A DNA stretch of 64,000 nucleotides from Andalucia godoyi (GCA_009859145.1 VRVR01000009.1:186001-250000), one strand, 5' to 3'. Positions 29,060 to 39,194 are shown, numbered from the stretch's first letter. Numbers and translations: made by a program. Notes: generated from the sequence alone by a model not told the origin.

Positions 29060-29463
29060 TCAAAAGAAGAAAAACACCGAGTGCATACTGTTCTTGGTTC
29101 GCTTCTTGTAGAGAACTCGGTGGCCACAACCCTTGCATGAAATGGAGCTGTCCCGAGCTGAAAACCCATTCGCTCTTCCACAATCTGTGTTTTTTTTTAA
29201 AATATTAATATAAAAAAATTAAAAACAAACACACAAACACAAAACAAAAACCGAGTGAAAAAGACTACACTGCACTGCGCTACGCATACAGTGGTGAAGA
29301 GGACATCAAGAGGCCGGAAGGAGAGAAGGGAAAGGAAAGGTCTCTTTTGTTGTTTTTCCTTCTTATTTTTGAATTTTTTTTAAAATAAAACTTTTGACTT
29401 TGATGAAAAAATGAAAGGCATACTTCCGCAGATGTATTCTACTTGGGTGTTTGCGGTGTCCAT
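29060..29463 (-). CDS. RPB12: RPB12 (RPABC4), shared subunit of RNA polymerases I, II and III, two exons
   Basis: Exon 1 is 29424-29463 (40 bases) and exon 2 is 29060-29184; the 239-base intron begins GTATGC and ends ACACAG. The 54-residue product reads MDTANTQVEYICGNCGRAN across the junction, then ISCKGCGHRVLYKKRTKN. This matches RPB12: a four-cysteine zinc ribbon (CGNC and CKGC) followed by the invariant YKKRTK-type motif. Human RPABC4 has the same MDT start and CGYRIMYKKRTKR ending. The usual last residues (LVVFDAR-like) are replaced by NSMHSVFFF, which is odd. RPB12 is an essential structural subunit of all three nuclear polymerases. Splitting by an intron and its tiny size make it easy to overlook. 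Confidence 0.93.
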
Positions 29464-30033
29464 CTTTTTCTCCCTCTTCTTATTCTTTTTTATCTTTTCT
29501 TTTTTCCCGTCGTTCAAGGAAGAAATCACAAACGCTGATTCAATTATTTAATTAAAAAACCTAATGATCATCATAACTCACAAATGGGAAAGAAGAACGC
29601 CCATGAAGAAAAAACAAAAGGAAACGTGATGACAGTTCACAGAGAAAAAAGAGGGGCGAAGGAACGCCAAAAAAAGCATCAATTGAGTCTGGAAAACAGT
29701 ACTATTCTTTCTTTGGGAGGGTTTTTGTTCGTTTGATTCTCTGTTGTCTTTTTTGATCGAGCGTAGCATATATAATATGCGTTTCTTTTCTCTCTCGAAA
29801 CTCCGTACATTCGAATAAATGATGATTCCGCACATGCTTTTTTGCTTTGCCTTTTTGTTTTCTTGAAATTTTTTTTTCCTCGTCTTCTCTTCTTTCATTC
29901 TTTCATTCTTTCATTCTTTCATTCTTTCATTCTTTCTTCTTTTTCTAAAGTATTGATTGTACATTAATTACGTTTTTAAAATTATTTCTTTCTGTTTTTT
30001 CGTCTTTCGCTTTTCGTCTTTTCTTGCTGTTGC
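29464..30033. other. AT-rich spacer with an 8-bp tandem repeat
   Basis: This 570-base divergent spacer holds the promoters of RPB12 and the DUF445 gene. It contains about five copies of an octamer (CATTCTTT) at 29892-29935. No gene was seen. Confidence 0.5.
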
Positions 30034-30978
30034 ATGGAATCAGATTATAGCAGGATGATGAACAGCGGTGATGATCTCGAGACTACCAAGTACGGTCCTA
30101 TGCGAGACGATGATGAGTCGTCGTCGCATGTGCATTTGCCAAATGGCTCTTCTCCTTCTTCTTCGTCGTCGTCCACATCGTTTTATGAGCAGTATGTGCA
30201 GCCGCATTTGAACAAGGGGTTTTTGTCGAACCTGTTCACGTTTGTAATGATGGTTATTGGATTTATTATTGTCATTGTTTCGGACTCAAAGGGCGACAAA
30301 TCGCATGCAGTGATTGGAGACTACGTCCTTGCGTTTGGGCTGTTTGGGTTCATGGGAGGGTTCACGAACTGGATTGCCATCAAGATGTTGTTTGATAAGA
30401 TTCCAGGCTTGTATGGCTCTGGCATTATTCCGCTTCGGTTCAAGGAGATCCGAGAAGTTGTGAAGAATGTGATTATGAAGACGTTCTTCGACGAGGCGTA
30501 CTTGCGAAGGTATGCATCTCAAAAGATTGGCCAGCTTGCAGGCTCCATGAACATCGAGGACAAGATCAAGAAGCTTCTCGAGTCGCCACAGATCGACGCC
30601 GTCATTGAGCTCAAGCTCGGCGAGCTGGCTTCCAGACCCGAAGGAATGGTCCTCGCCATGATGGGTCTTGCGCCATCTCAACTCAAACCAATGGTCAAGC
30701 CGTTTGTCGTCGGCATGGGTTCCGACGTCGCCCCGTTGCTGATGGACGCCCTCGTAGGCCCAGGCGGCAGCAGTCTCAACATCGCAATGCTCAGACAAGA
30801 GGTCGACAAACTCATGACCGAGAAGCTCGAGGAGCTTTCCCCAGAGATTGTCAAGAAACTCCTCGAAGAAGTCATGAGAGAACATCTCGGATGGCTCGTC
30901 GTTTGGGGCAACATCTTCGGTTCAATCCTCGGTGTTCTCTTCCAGATCCTCAGTCAAGCTACCGGCATCAACTTTTGA
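30034..30978 (+). CDS. DUF445 family membrane protein
   Basis: The 314-residue protein has a polar N-terminus, a first membrane helix (FTFVMMVIGFIIVIV, about residues 69-88), then the DUF445 core GFMGGFTNWIAIKMLFDKIP (about 107-130) with GSGIIPLRF after it, an amphipathic helical middle, and a C-terminal membrane helix (LVVWGNIFGSILGVLFQIL). The G-x-x-T-N-W-x-A-I-K/R motif and the C-terminal LGWLVVWG segment are characteristic of DUF445, widespread in bacteria and present in some algae and protists. Its biochemical role is unknown. A serine run near residues 38-48 is low complexity. Confidence 0.88.
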   Translation: MESDYSRMMNSGDDLETTKYGPMRDDDESSSHVHLPNGSSPSSSSSSTSFYEQYVQPHLNKGFLSNLFTFVMMVIGFIIVIVSDSKGDKSHAVIGDYVLAFGLFGFMGGFTNWIAIKMLFDKIPGLYGSGIIPLRFKEIREVVKNVIMKTFFDEAYLRRYASQKIGQLAGSMNIEDKIKKLLESPQIDAVIELKLGELASRPEGMVLAMMGLAPSQLKPMVKPFVVGMGSDVAPLLMDALVGPGGSSLNIAMLRQEVDKLMTEKLEELSPEIVKKLLEEVMREHLGWLVVWGNIFGSILGVLFQILSQATGINF

Positions 30979-32056
30979 ATCTCTTCCTCTTCTTCCTTTT
31001 CTTCCTTTTCTTCCTCCATTCCTTTTTTCTTGCTGTAAGTCTATGTTTCATAAAGATCCGGGAAAAAAAAAGAAGAAAATTCAAATCAAATCGCTGGATC
31101 TTATTTTCCTTCCTTCCTGCCTCTTCTGCAGCTCTTTCCCCGCTCATCATATAAGAATTCGACAAGAACAGGTGAACAGGTGAAACCGCAACTGAGAACA
31201 ACAACGGTCCTGTACTCATCTGTCTTGAAGAGTAATCGCTGTCGAAATTGGTAGTAAGATCACGTCAGCTTTTTGGTGCAGTGTTGTTGCTGCATCCGAT
31301 GCGACGCTGGGCCATGAGTCCACGACACACCATGTTGGACGTCTCAAGCTTGGGGGAGAGGTAGCGCAGCATGGTAGCTCGTGCATAACTACTTCGACAA
31401 GCGACGACGGAGGCTCCGAGTCAGTTTGCGCACCCGTTGGAAAAACCCGAAATCGTGCTCACCGCTGCCACTTATTGCGATATGATGAAGCAATCTAAAG
31501 CGCACGCAAACAAAAACACTGCCACGCGCCATGCTCATGCGTTTGTTATCTTGGCAACTCCGTCACACGATGGCCGATTCGTTTCGCCTCCCATTTTGAT
31601 CATGAAACCCCTATAAACACGCCGCCGCGTTGCATTCTCGCACACCGACGCTCATTTCATTTCATTATTTTTATTTTTACTGTCCATGCAGCGCATCTAT
31701 CTATCTTGGGAACGTCTCGCATGCCGAGGGGCGTGTTGGGACCTACCCCCTTCCCAATCATGATATGCATGTTGTTGGGTTGCCACATGGATTATGGGTG
31801 ATCAGCGATGATTATCCGTGGTTAGTGGACAATGCAGGCGCATCGTGGACCGAAAAGCAACTGTAAAACAAATTTTAAAAGGCATAATGACGTCGGCAAA
31901 GCCAGTCACCTCCGCAAGCAGCAAAATGATAACAATTATAATCATAATAACTTTCATGATATGTATAAATAAGCGTCATAAGTTTAATAATATTAACAAG
32001 CAGTAGCCGCATTCCAGTTTGGACTCGTGCAGCACTTTGCAGAGGACCACTACATA
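30979..32056. other. 1.1-kb spacer with repeat R copy C
   Basis: Besides repeat copy C there is a TATA-like CTATAAA at about 31611 followed by a pyrimidine tract and CCATGCAG, a good splice acceptor, at 31685-31692. The frame after it (IYLGNVSH to GTYPLPNHDMHVVGLP) stays open to about 31866. A degenerate or spliced gene is possible but not supported further. Confidence 0.4.
31691..31845 (+). repeat. Dispersed repeat family R, copy C
   Basis: This copy aligns with copy A at CATCTATCT, GGGGCGTGTTGGGACCTACC, GTTGCCACATGGATTATGGG and GTGGACAATGCAGGCG, in the same order and spacing. The second half is closer to copy A than to copy B. Confidence 0.65.
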
Positions 32057-33553
32057 ATGTCGAGTGCAAAGACAGCGTCGCAGTCGCTGTGCTTGCTGCC
32101 TCTGATTTCCGGGGGTTTGCTTGTTGTGCTGACATGCATTCTTCGTACGAATACGTATATGAAGAAGCGATCACCGAGGCTTTTGGCGCTGTTTCTTCTT
32201 GGAACATCGTTTATAGATATTTGCGCAACATCCATCCGGTATCACCCTTTTGACAGTGTTGCGTGGTGCAAAGCTGCGTCCTTTTTTTACGATGTTGCGA
32301 TCTTTCTGATCGTGATTCCGTTCCTTTTGCGCTGTCTGCGATTCTATCTCGTCTTTGTCCACTCGAAATCTACGGCTAAAGAAGGTTCTTCGCGAATTGC
32401 CTATATGGAGGCCACGGTTCTGCATCGACCCAGAGCCGATTCTGCGGCGTCCAATGTCTCGGAAAATGACACTGGGGATCTTGCGTATCATCTCAGGCGG
32501 CTGAAGAGCCCGGATGCAGGACTGGAAACATCCTCCGAGGCGAGCTCGCATGTCAGTCCTCCCGCGGACACCCGAGTTGGCTATCTTCGCACGGTACTTG
32601 CGTACCTGACACGTTCGAAAGAACATGTGTGGCTGATGATTTTTGGGTCTTTGTTTTCAGCGTTTCTGACTTTTGACATCATCTTTTCCGTCGTCCCCCA
32701 TCCAGACCAGCGATGTTCAGAAACAGATCATACACACTCCGTCGCGAGTCTCATTGTCTTTGCCTGCACTATGGCGGTGTTCGTTTTCGTTGTTGGGTGC
32801 TTTTTGTTTTTATTGCGCCGAATGCACGACGCGTTTTCAATTTCGTGGGAACTGCGGGCGGTCGGTGTGATGTATACGACATATCTGTGCTTTGGGGTGG
32901 TGATATTTACCACTGACTTTGCATTTCTGTTGATCGTGGGGTGCATTTTGAATTTTATTGTGCAGATCACGTCTGGATGGTATCCAATCGTTTCTGGGGA
33001 GCTGCAGGCCCGGAGAAGGCGTACGATGAAACATCGCACTGCAATTGCCGTTGGAGAGTTCACCGGGGCGTCTTCTGCTCCTCTGATGTCTGACGTGCTG
33101 TCTCCCGAGTGGGAGTCCGGGGCAGATCCGTTCATCAGACTGCTACGCTCTCCTCACGGTCTTCCTTTGTTTCATCTGTTTTTGAGTTTAGAGTTTTCCG
33201 TCGAAAATCTATTGTTTTGGCAAGAATGTCAGATATTCGTGGATGCGCCATCGGCACAGCTGGCAAAGGATATTTGTGATCGCTACCTTCGACAACACTC
33301 TCCCGTCGAGGTGAATGTGCCCGGTGAAGACCGAAAAGCAGTGATCACGGAAGTCGATTCGTGGGACATTGACAAGACGATGTCCGAGGAAAATCGTTAC
33401 ACATTCGTGAAGCTGCAGAGGCATACTTTCCAGGTGATGCGATTTGATTCCTATCCTCGTTTCCGGGAACACAAGCTCTATCAAAAGTACCGTGCAAAAG
33501 AAAAGGAGGATGAAGAAGCTGTGAAAAGAGCGATGGCTGCAGAACTTCTCTAG
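32057..33553 (+). CDS. Seven-transmembrane protein with C-terminal RGS domain
   Basis: The 498-residue protein has seven hydrophobic helices, including LPLISGGLLVVLTCIL, ALFLLGTSFIDICAT, IFLIVIPFLLRCLRFYLVF, MIFGSLFSAFLTFDIIFSVV, IVFACTMAVFVFVVGCFLFL, a sixth with YTTYLCFGVVIF, and LLIVGCILNFIVQITSGWYP. A regulator-of-G-protein-signalling domain follows at about residues 355-495 (FHLFLSLEFSVENLLFWQEC, AKDICDRYLRQHSPVEVNV, FVKLQRHTFQVMRFDSYPRF). RGS domains speed up GTP hydrolysis by G-alpha. The fusion resembles plant RGS1 and similar receptors in Dictyostelium, chytrids and other protists. The ATG at 32057 follows a non-ATG extension of ten codons. A charged loop of about 75 residues separates helices 3 and 4. 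Confidence 0.88.
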   Translation: MSSAKTASQSLCLLPLISGGLLVVLTCILRTNTYMKKRSPRLLALFLLGTSFIDICATSIRYHPFDSVAWCKAASFFYDVAIFLIVIPFLLRCLRFYLVFVHSKSTAKEGSSRIAYMEATVLHRPRADSAASNVSENDTGDLAYHLRRLKSPDAGLETSSEASSHVSPPADTRVGYLRTVLAYLTRSKEHVWLMIFGSLFSAFLTFDIIFSVVPHPDQRCSETDHTHSVASLIVFACTMAVFVFVVGCFLFLLRRMHDAFSISWELRAVGVMYTTYLCFGVVIFTTDFAFLLIVGCILNFIVQITSGWYPIVSGELQARRRRTMKHRTAIAVGEFTGASSAPLMSDVLSPEWESGADPFIRLLRSPHGLPLFHLFLSLEFSVENLLFWQECQIFVDAPSAQLAKDICDRYLRQHSPVEVNVPGEDRKAVITEVDSWDIDKTMSEENRYTFVKLQRHTFQVMRFDSYPRFREHKLYQKYRAKEKEDEEAVKRAMAAELL

Positions 33554-33762
33554 ACAACGAATGCCATCCCCCTCTTCCCCGACATCTACATTCCCAACTT
33601 CTTCCACACAGACACACACACACACACAAACCCACATCCACATCCTCACTCATTGTGATGATTGAGACAATTTTGACTGTATTCCCCTCCTTTTTCTTTT
33701 TTTTTCCCCCCTTTCGTTTTTTGCTTTCCCTTTGTTGCTGCTTGCATAAAAGTCTCCTCTTA

Positions 33763-34780
33763 TTAGATGCGTCCGTGAAATTGGGCTTCTGCTGACTCTT
33801 CGATTTCTTCTTGCTGCAGCCGCTCCATGCGTCGAACCGTGTCCACGAGGCCGAGTTCTTCAGTTGAAGCAAGATCTTGAAGATGCACCACAAGCCGGTC
33901 TCGGATGCCCATTTCCTCTTCCAACAAGAGTATGCTTTTTGGATTGATCTTCAATTGCTGCTGGATTGCTGCAATCTGTTGATACATTCGAGCGGCGGCC
34001 GCGAGCTTCACCACACAATCCATCGAGTCGTCCGTTCCCGGAATATGCACAATCGGCAAGTTGCCTTTGAGAACACTTCCGTTCTTACCGTTGTGACTGC
34101 TATGGTGCTGGGATGTCGGCGAACCAGGCGGAGTTCCCGGCTCCGTTTTGACAACAATGTGCGAGGAGCCCATGCCAGACGACTTCGGGCCCCGGCTCAG
34201 AATCTTTGCATTCAACAAACCAAACAGCTGGCCCAATATTGATTCATCCAGCACCGCTCGTTGTTTCCACACTTCGAGAATCCGCGAGACCTTCTCAGCA
34301 AGATCAACCTTACCTTCCGTGAGCTTGCTCGACAGCATCGTCTCCAGGCATCTCGGTAGAACAAGAGAAAACTGCTCGCGAAAAACAGGAGTTTGCTTCC
34401 GAGACGTCTGCAAGACATCGTTGGCAAGATTCAGCAGCACGAGTCGCTGAACCTGTGAAGTCGTCGGAGACTGGAACTCCGAAGCCCACGTTTCAACGAT
34501 TAGATTTGCACTTTGTGAGTATAATGTGATCCACGCAGACAGAGCTATTTCAAATGAAAAGAAGAAGAAAAAAAAAACACTGAGAACACATTCTTTCATT
34601 TCCCACCACACGCCTTCCCTTTATCAGTCATTGTTGACAGACTAAAAAAGAAAGGTTTTAAACATTAAATAAAAAAAATATGATTAAATTAATTTTAAAA
34701 AACGACATACTTTGAATGGACTGTGCAGTGTTTTGCAGCGTACCGAGTTTTAATCGAAACGACGATTCATTAAACGACAT
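33763..34780 (-). CDS. RPRD1/RTT103-type protein with CID domain, two exons
   Basis: Exon 1 is 34711-34780 and exon 2 is 33763-34544; the 166-base intron starts GTATGT and ends AAATAG. The 283-residue product begins MSFNESSFRLKLGTLQNTAQ and, across the junction, reads SIQTLSAWITLYS. With IVETW, LVLLNLANDVLQTSRK and ILEVWKQRAVLDE this is a CTD-interacting domain (residues about 1-135), which binds the phosphorylated C-terminal domain of RNA polymerase II. A linker with PGTPPGSPTS follows, then a C-terminal coiled coil (about 205-275), as in RPRD1A/B and yeast Rtt103. These act in transcription termination and CTD dephosphorylation. The first exon is needed to complete the CID. Confidence 0.9.
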
Positions 34781-35394
34781 GGTTCTCTTGTCCTCCCCCT
34801 TCGTCTCTGTACTAACCGTTCTGAAGCCTCCAAGTCTCTGAAAAACCAAAAGGTATATATATATATAATATTTTAAGAAAATTCCTTTATTCTTCTACTT
34901 TTTCTTTGCGTCCATTTCTTTCTGACGTGGGGAAAAGCACCATTTGAAAGAAGAGAAGCAAAAAGCATTGCACAGGCCCAAGCAGAGAAAACTCGAGCGG
35001 AGTTGATGCTTATGAATTGATGCTATGAATCCGGCGGTTGCCCTTTCATTTTTGTCACCGAAAATTTTGTGTTTTCACCTGATCACAGAGAGAAAGAGAT
35101 AGCGGGAGAGGCATTGAATTCCTTTTTGTCCTTGCTCGTGTTTCTCTTGCTTTTTGTTGCTCATTCTTCTTTATATATACATACACATATATATTTAAAT
35201 TGCATAACTGTCGAGAACACAGAGTGAGGAATAGCTTTTCTGCTTCTTATTTTTCTTCTCCTTCTTCTTTTTCTTTTTCTTTTGGTTGTTATTTTCAGAA
35301 GAACCAAGAAGAAGGAAAGACAAAAGGGAAAAAAAGAAAGAAAGGTTTACGGAATCACGGAAACAAAGAAAGAGTTTTTTAATTTTCTGTTTTA
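34781..35394. other. AT-rich divergent spacer
   Basis: This spacer of 614 bases contains TATATATATATAATATT near 34855 and a second TATATA stretch at about 35172-35195. It probably holds the promoters of the RPRD1-like and SFI1-like genes. No gene was seen. Confidence 0.5.
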
Positions 35395-38300
35395 ATGAGT
35401 ACATCTCAGTTGAACGGCAGTGTGTCTGCGAGTCATTGCAAGAGGTTAGAGATGCCATTGTCGGATGTTGAAAACTCGAATAGCGACGGGGATGATGATC
35501 TCCAAGATGCGATTCTGGGCGACTGTGAAGATGGTCCTGGGTCTGGTCCTGGGTCTGGCTCGACTTCCGCTCATTTGAGTGGTTCAGCACAGCAGGGTGT
35601 TGGAGCGAGCCCCCGCAGCAAGACGATGATGGAGAAGCAGGCGATGAAGGTGTTGCTGGCACCGAATGTGTTCTCCCCGATTGACGTGTCGGTGAAAAGA
35701 CAAATGAGTGGTCTCTATGCTCAGGTCGAGGCAATGAAGAAGAAGCTGCGGAAAGAGTCGTCGAGAAGAGTGGAAGCGGAGCGGCACAAGTTCCAAGTTG
35801 ATGAGGAGAACATGCTGATCAAGATCCAGTTTATCCACAACTTGGAAAGAGTTGAGAAGGAGCTTCTCAAGTATCGCGAGGAGTTTCAAAAGATTGAAAG
35901 GAGAAATGACTGGCTCGAGTCAATGAGGGAGACGTTTGAGGGGGAGGCGGATCATGCGCGCAATCTTGCTGTCCAACACATGGTCAGCGGACGCAACAAG
36001 CAGATTTTGCGGGCTGTGGTGCTGTGGTGGCGATGGATATCGATTTCAGAAAAGATTCGAAAGTACAGACTGGAGCGGCTGCAGCGGAGAATCAGCGTTC
36101 GTGTGTGGCGCGAGTCCATGATCCGATGGGTCCGGTTTGTGGATCGCGAAAAGGACAAAAAGATGATTACTCTTCGTGCACGCAGGTTCTGGGAGCGCAT
36201 CACCATGAAACATGTCATGCAGTCGTTTGCACTCAACGCTGTCCAGGAGAAACGGAAGCGATTTTTGCTGAAGAAGTTGATGATTCAAAAGGGTCAATTT
36301 TTGCTGTCCGTTACTTTCCATGCGTGGCATGAGTTCACAACCAGTGAGCGTGTCAAGTTTTTGGAGGTTTCCAATGAGCGATTGGTGACACAAGTCGATA
36401 CTTTGCGAGCGAAGCGTTTGCAGACACTGCAGATTTCGATGATGAGACGCAGTTGTTTGGAGTTGTTCCGCGCATGGCACTGGCATGTTCAACGATCTGC
36501 AAAGCTTGCGCGCGCGCTCAAGACGTTTTCCTCCAAGATGCAGCTCAGTTCCCAGCGCACTGCAATTACAGCGTGGAAGGAGTACGTTCGCGAATCGCGC
36601 AATGCCGACAGAAAGTCTGAACTTGCACGGACAATGTTTCGCCAACGCCTTATTACTACTGTATTTGATGAATGGAAGACTTTTGCCATGAACAAGCTGC
36701 GAGAAGATAACGGACAGTATGTTGCCGTTTTGGAGGAAGCACACATCTCGTTGCGAACGCGGCTTTCTCGATTTATCTTGGCAGTGAAAGATCGTGAGCA
36801 AAAACTCTTCTTCTCGTTGTGGAAGAAGAAGTCTGTCGACCTCCTGCGGGCGAGAAAGGTTCTTTATCGGACGGTTCGATCCACAGTGCTGCATTCCCTG
36901 GTATCACGTCCGTTCTTTGACGCGTGGAGGGCATATGTGGCAGAGCAGCAGCGATCTCGGGAGCTGCACAAGCGGGCGACGCATTTTCGACTGACGAAGC
37001 TCAAATTGTTTGCGATCCGATCGTGGCAACACTTCATTTCAGACCGCAACCGAACGCGGCTACTGTCACAAAAAGTCGTGCTGGACTTGCAGACGAAGTC
37101 CTTAAGCAGAGCATTCGATTCCATGGGCATCAATGTGGATGACCGAAAACGAGCACATGAGCAAGAACAGACGGAACAAGGCCAGCGTCACGAACGGGAG
37201 TATCAAGAATCCGAGTTCCGAAGACAGCATTGTACGTCGATGTTGAGTGATATGGACAATCTTCGTGGAAATCTGGATTCGGAACGCAAGGAATGGCGCG
37301 ATCGCTATTCGGATGCTTGCCGTGAGCTTGAGCGTATCTTGCAGATGGAGCGCACCGCCAAAGATCAATTAGAAGAGATCAAAGTGCAAGTTGTGTTTGG
37401 AATTTCTGATTTGAAGAATCCAGCCTACACGGATCGTTTCTTGCTGAAGAAGAATGTGGAGGACAACTACACGAAGCTGCTGTCGTTGCTGGATAATCTT
37501 GCCAATGTGCAGTCCGAGTGCGAACGGAGGTATGGCCGTGAACTGCAGACGTTAAAACGTGCTGTCAATGCAGAATCGAGCGCCAGAGATGCAGTGACGC
37601 GTTATTCCGTGTCCATGCACGCAGGTTTACGAAAACTGTCGGACCAGTGTGAAGAAACGCATCGCCGAATGCTGGATGCGCACGAGTCTGAAACTCGAAT
37701 GTCGCGTTCGAAGTTCCAAACTCTTCTGCAGTCCGTTCAGGAGATTGAAGAGATGAAGGAAAGCCTCGTTCGAGAGAACTCCGAGTTCGAAGCTTGGTTG
37801 AAGACCGACCATCAAAGATATAAGAACATCTCTGATAACGAATCTGTTGTCAGCGGCGGTACGATCAGCGGGAATCAGCGAGCATCTGCCAAGATGCTGG
37901 CGGAGACGCATTCAGATGCTGGGAGCCATTCGACGATTCACGGTGGGACCATTACGAAGGAAAAGGTCGGTGAACTGCTGGAAGAAGCTCATGAGATGCA
38001 GGCCATTCGCGAAGCAGAGCAGCGCAGTCAAGAAAACATGGAGGCTCCGATCAAGGACGAAGTCGAACGGATGACGGAAATCAACGAGAATGCGCAACCG
38101 ACTGGCGAGCCTCCCGAGGCCGAGTACAAGGTGCCGCAGTCCACAGGAAGCTTTACGGTTGCAATTCCGAAGAAGAAGTCGAAGAAGTCGAAGAAGTCCA
38201 AGTCATCTTCGAGCAGTCGTGCTAAAGGGTCTAACGCAGAAGACGACAAGGGCTCGTTCCGTGTTTCGGATGCGCGAAAGGTTGTCATGGATGAAGAAAA

Positions 38301-38937
38301 GAAGGGGAAGAAGACCACTGTAACGTCTCGGTCGATGGATCATCAAGATGCCGCGCTTGCCGAGGCAACCAAGACCGCGTCCATGTCATCAGGAGTCACG
38401 TTTTGTGTCCGCCCGGATCGTGTGCCGCTCATTGAGGAAGGGGATACTCGAAAGCTTGAAATTGAGATTCTTCGTTTGCGTCGCAAGTTTGAGCGCCAAG
38501 AAAAACAGCTGCGATCGCAGTTTGAAGACGACGTTGAGGTTTGGCGTCGCAGGTATGAGCATGCGCTGCGTGTGCTTATTGAGATGGAAGATTGGAAATC
38601 CCAGACGGAGGACCACATGTCCCGAGTGGAGGTTTCGCACAAGGCTGAAGTGCAGGATAACCATGCGATGTGGCAGAACAAGCTGGACCATGAGTCCAAG
38701 GTTCGTCATTTCTACGAGGAGCAGCTCCGTTCGTGCGAAATCAAGCTCCACGAGCTCGAGGATAACTTTGCGCGTGAAACACAGCGGCTGCAAGGGCTTG
38801 TGCAATACTACGAGTCCACATTTGGCATCATGAAGATCAAGACGTCGTCGGAGCTGGTCAAGAAGAAGCAGCGACACGACGCGTCTGCTGCGGCAGGCGT
38901 TCCTTCTGTGAGTGCAAATCTGCCTTCCAAGAACTGA
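35395..38937 (+). CDS. SFI1-like tryptophan-repeat coiled-coil protein
   Basis: The 1180-residue protein has an acidic low-complexity start, a coiled coil (about 100-195), then a region of about 350 residues built of repeating helices with F/W-x-x-W spacing: VLWWRWISISEKI, ARRFWERITMKHVMQSF, TFHAWHEFTTSE, LFRAWHWHVQR, AITAWKEYVRESR, VFDEWKTFAMNKL, LFFSLWKKKSVD, FFDAWRAYVAEQQ, AIRSWQHFISDRN. This is the pattern of SFI1 repeats, which bind centrin in centrosome or basal-body fibres. Coiled coils fill most of the rest, with a lysine-rich KKSKKSKKS stretch near residue 925. No other domain was recognised. A centrin-binding structural protein is the best inference; repeat spacing is less regular than in yeast Sfi1. 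Confidence 0.7.
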   Translation: MSTSQLNGSVSASHCKRLEMPLSDVENSNSDGDDDLQDAILGDCEDGPGSGPGSGSTSAHLSGSAQQGVGASPRSKTMMEKQAMKVLLAPNVFSPIDVSVKRQMSGLYAQVEAMKKKLRKESSRRVEAERHKFQVDEENMLIKIQFIHNLERVEKELLKYREEFQKIERRNDWLESMRETFEGEADHARNLAVQHMVSGRNKQILRAVVLWWRWISISEKIRKYRLERLQRRISVRVWRESMIRWVRFVDREKDKKMITLRARRFWERITMKHVMQSFALNAVQEKRKRFLLKKLMIQKGQFLLSVTFHAWHEFTTSERVKFLEVSNERLVTQVDTLRAKRLQTLQISMMRRSCLELFRAWHWHVQRSAKLARALKTFSSKMQLSSQRTAITAWKEYVRESRNADRKSELARTMFRQRLITTVFDEWKTFAMNKLREDNGQYVAVLEEAHISLRTRLSRFILAVKDREQKLFFSLWKKKSVDLLRARKVLYRTVRSTVLHSLVSRPFFDAWRAYVAEQQRSRELHKRATHFRLTKLKLFAIRSWQHFISDRNRTRLLSQKVVLDLQTKSLSRAFDSMGINVDDRKRAHEQEQTEQGQRHEREYQESEFRRQHCTSMLSDMDNLRGNLDSERKEWRDRYSDACRELERILQMERTAKDQLEEIKVQVVFGISDLKNPAYTDRFLLKKNVEDNYTKLLSLLDNLANVQSECERRYGRELQTLKRAVNAESSARDAVTRYSVSMHAGLRKLSDQCEETHRRMLDAHESETRMSRSKFQTLLQSVQEIEEMKESLVRENSEFEAWLKTDHQRYKNISDNESVVSGGTISGNQRASAKMLAETHSDAGSHSTIHGGTITKEKVGELLEEAHEMQAIREAEQRSQENMEAPIKDEVERMTEINENAQPTGEPPEAEYKVPQSTGSFTVAIPKKKSKKSKKSKSSSSSRAKGSNAEDDKGSFRVSDARKVVMDEEKKGKKTTVTSRSMDHQDAALAEATKTASMSSGVTFCVRPDRVPLIEEGDTRKLEIEILRLRRKFERQEKQLRSQFEDDVEVWRRRYEHALRVLIEMEDWKSQTEDHMSRVEVSHKAEVQDNHAMWQNKLDHESKVRHFYEEQLRSCEIKLHELEDNFARETQRLQGLVQYYESTFGIMKIKTSSELVKKKQRHDASAAAGVPSVSANLPSKN

Positions 38938-39194
38938 GAGATGCGCAATGAACAGAACCTCCCTGAGGACTGCACAACAAGATCAAGGGATAAAACGTCA
39001 GTTCATTTTTCTTTCCTTTTTGCGTATTTTTTTATTTAATTTTTTTATTTAATTAATTAGAATTGTTGGTTTTTGGTTTGTCCTTTTTTTCTTTCTCAAT
39101 CGACAGTCCGTTCCCCCAATCTTCTTCTCTGAATCATTATGCACGTGTGGGTGAGTTAGCAAGTAAGTGACAGAGTAAAGTGGATGGAGGCAGC

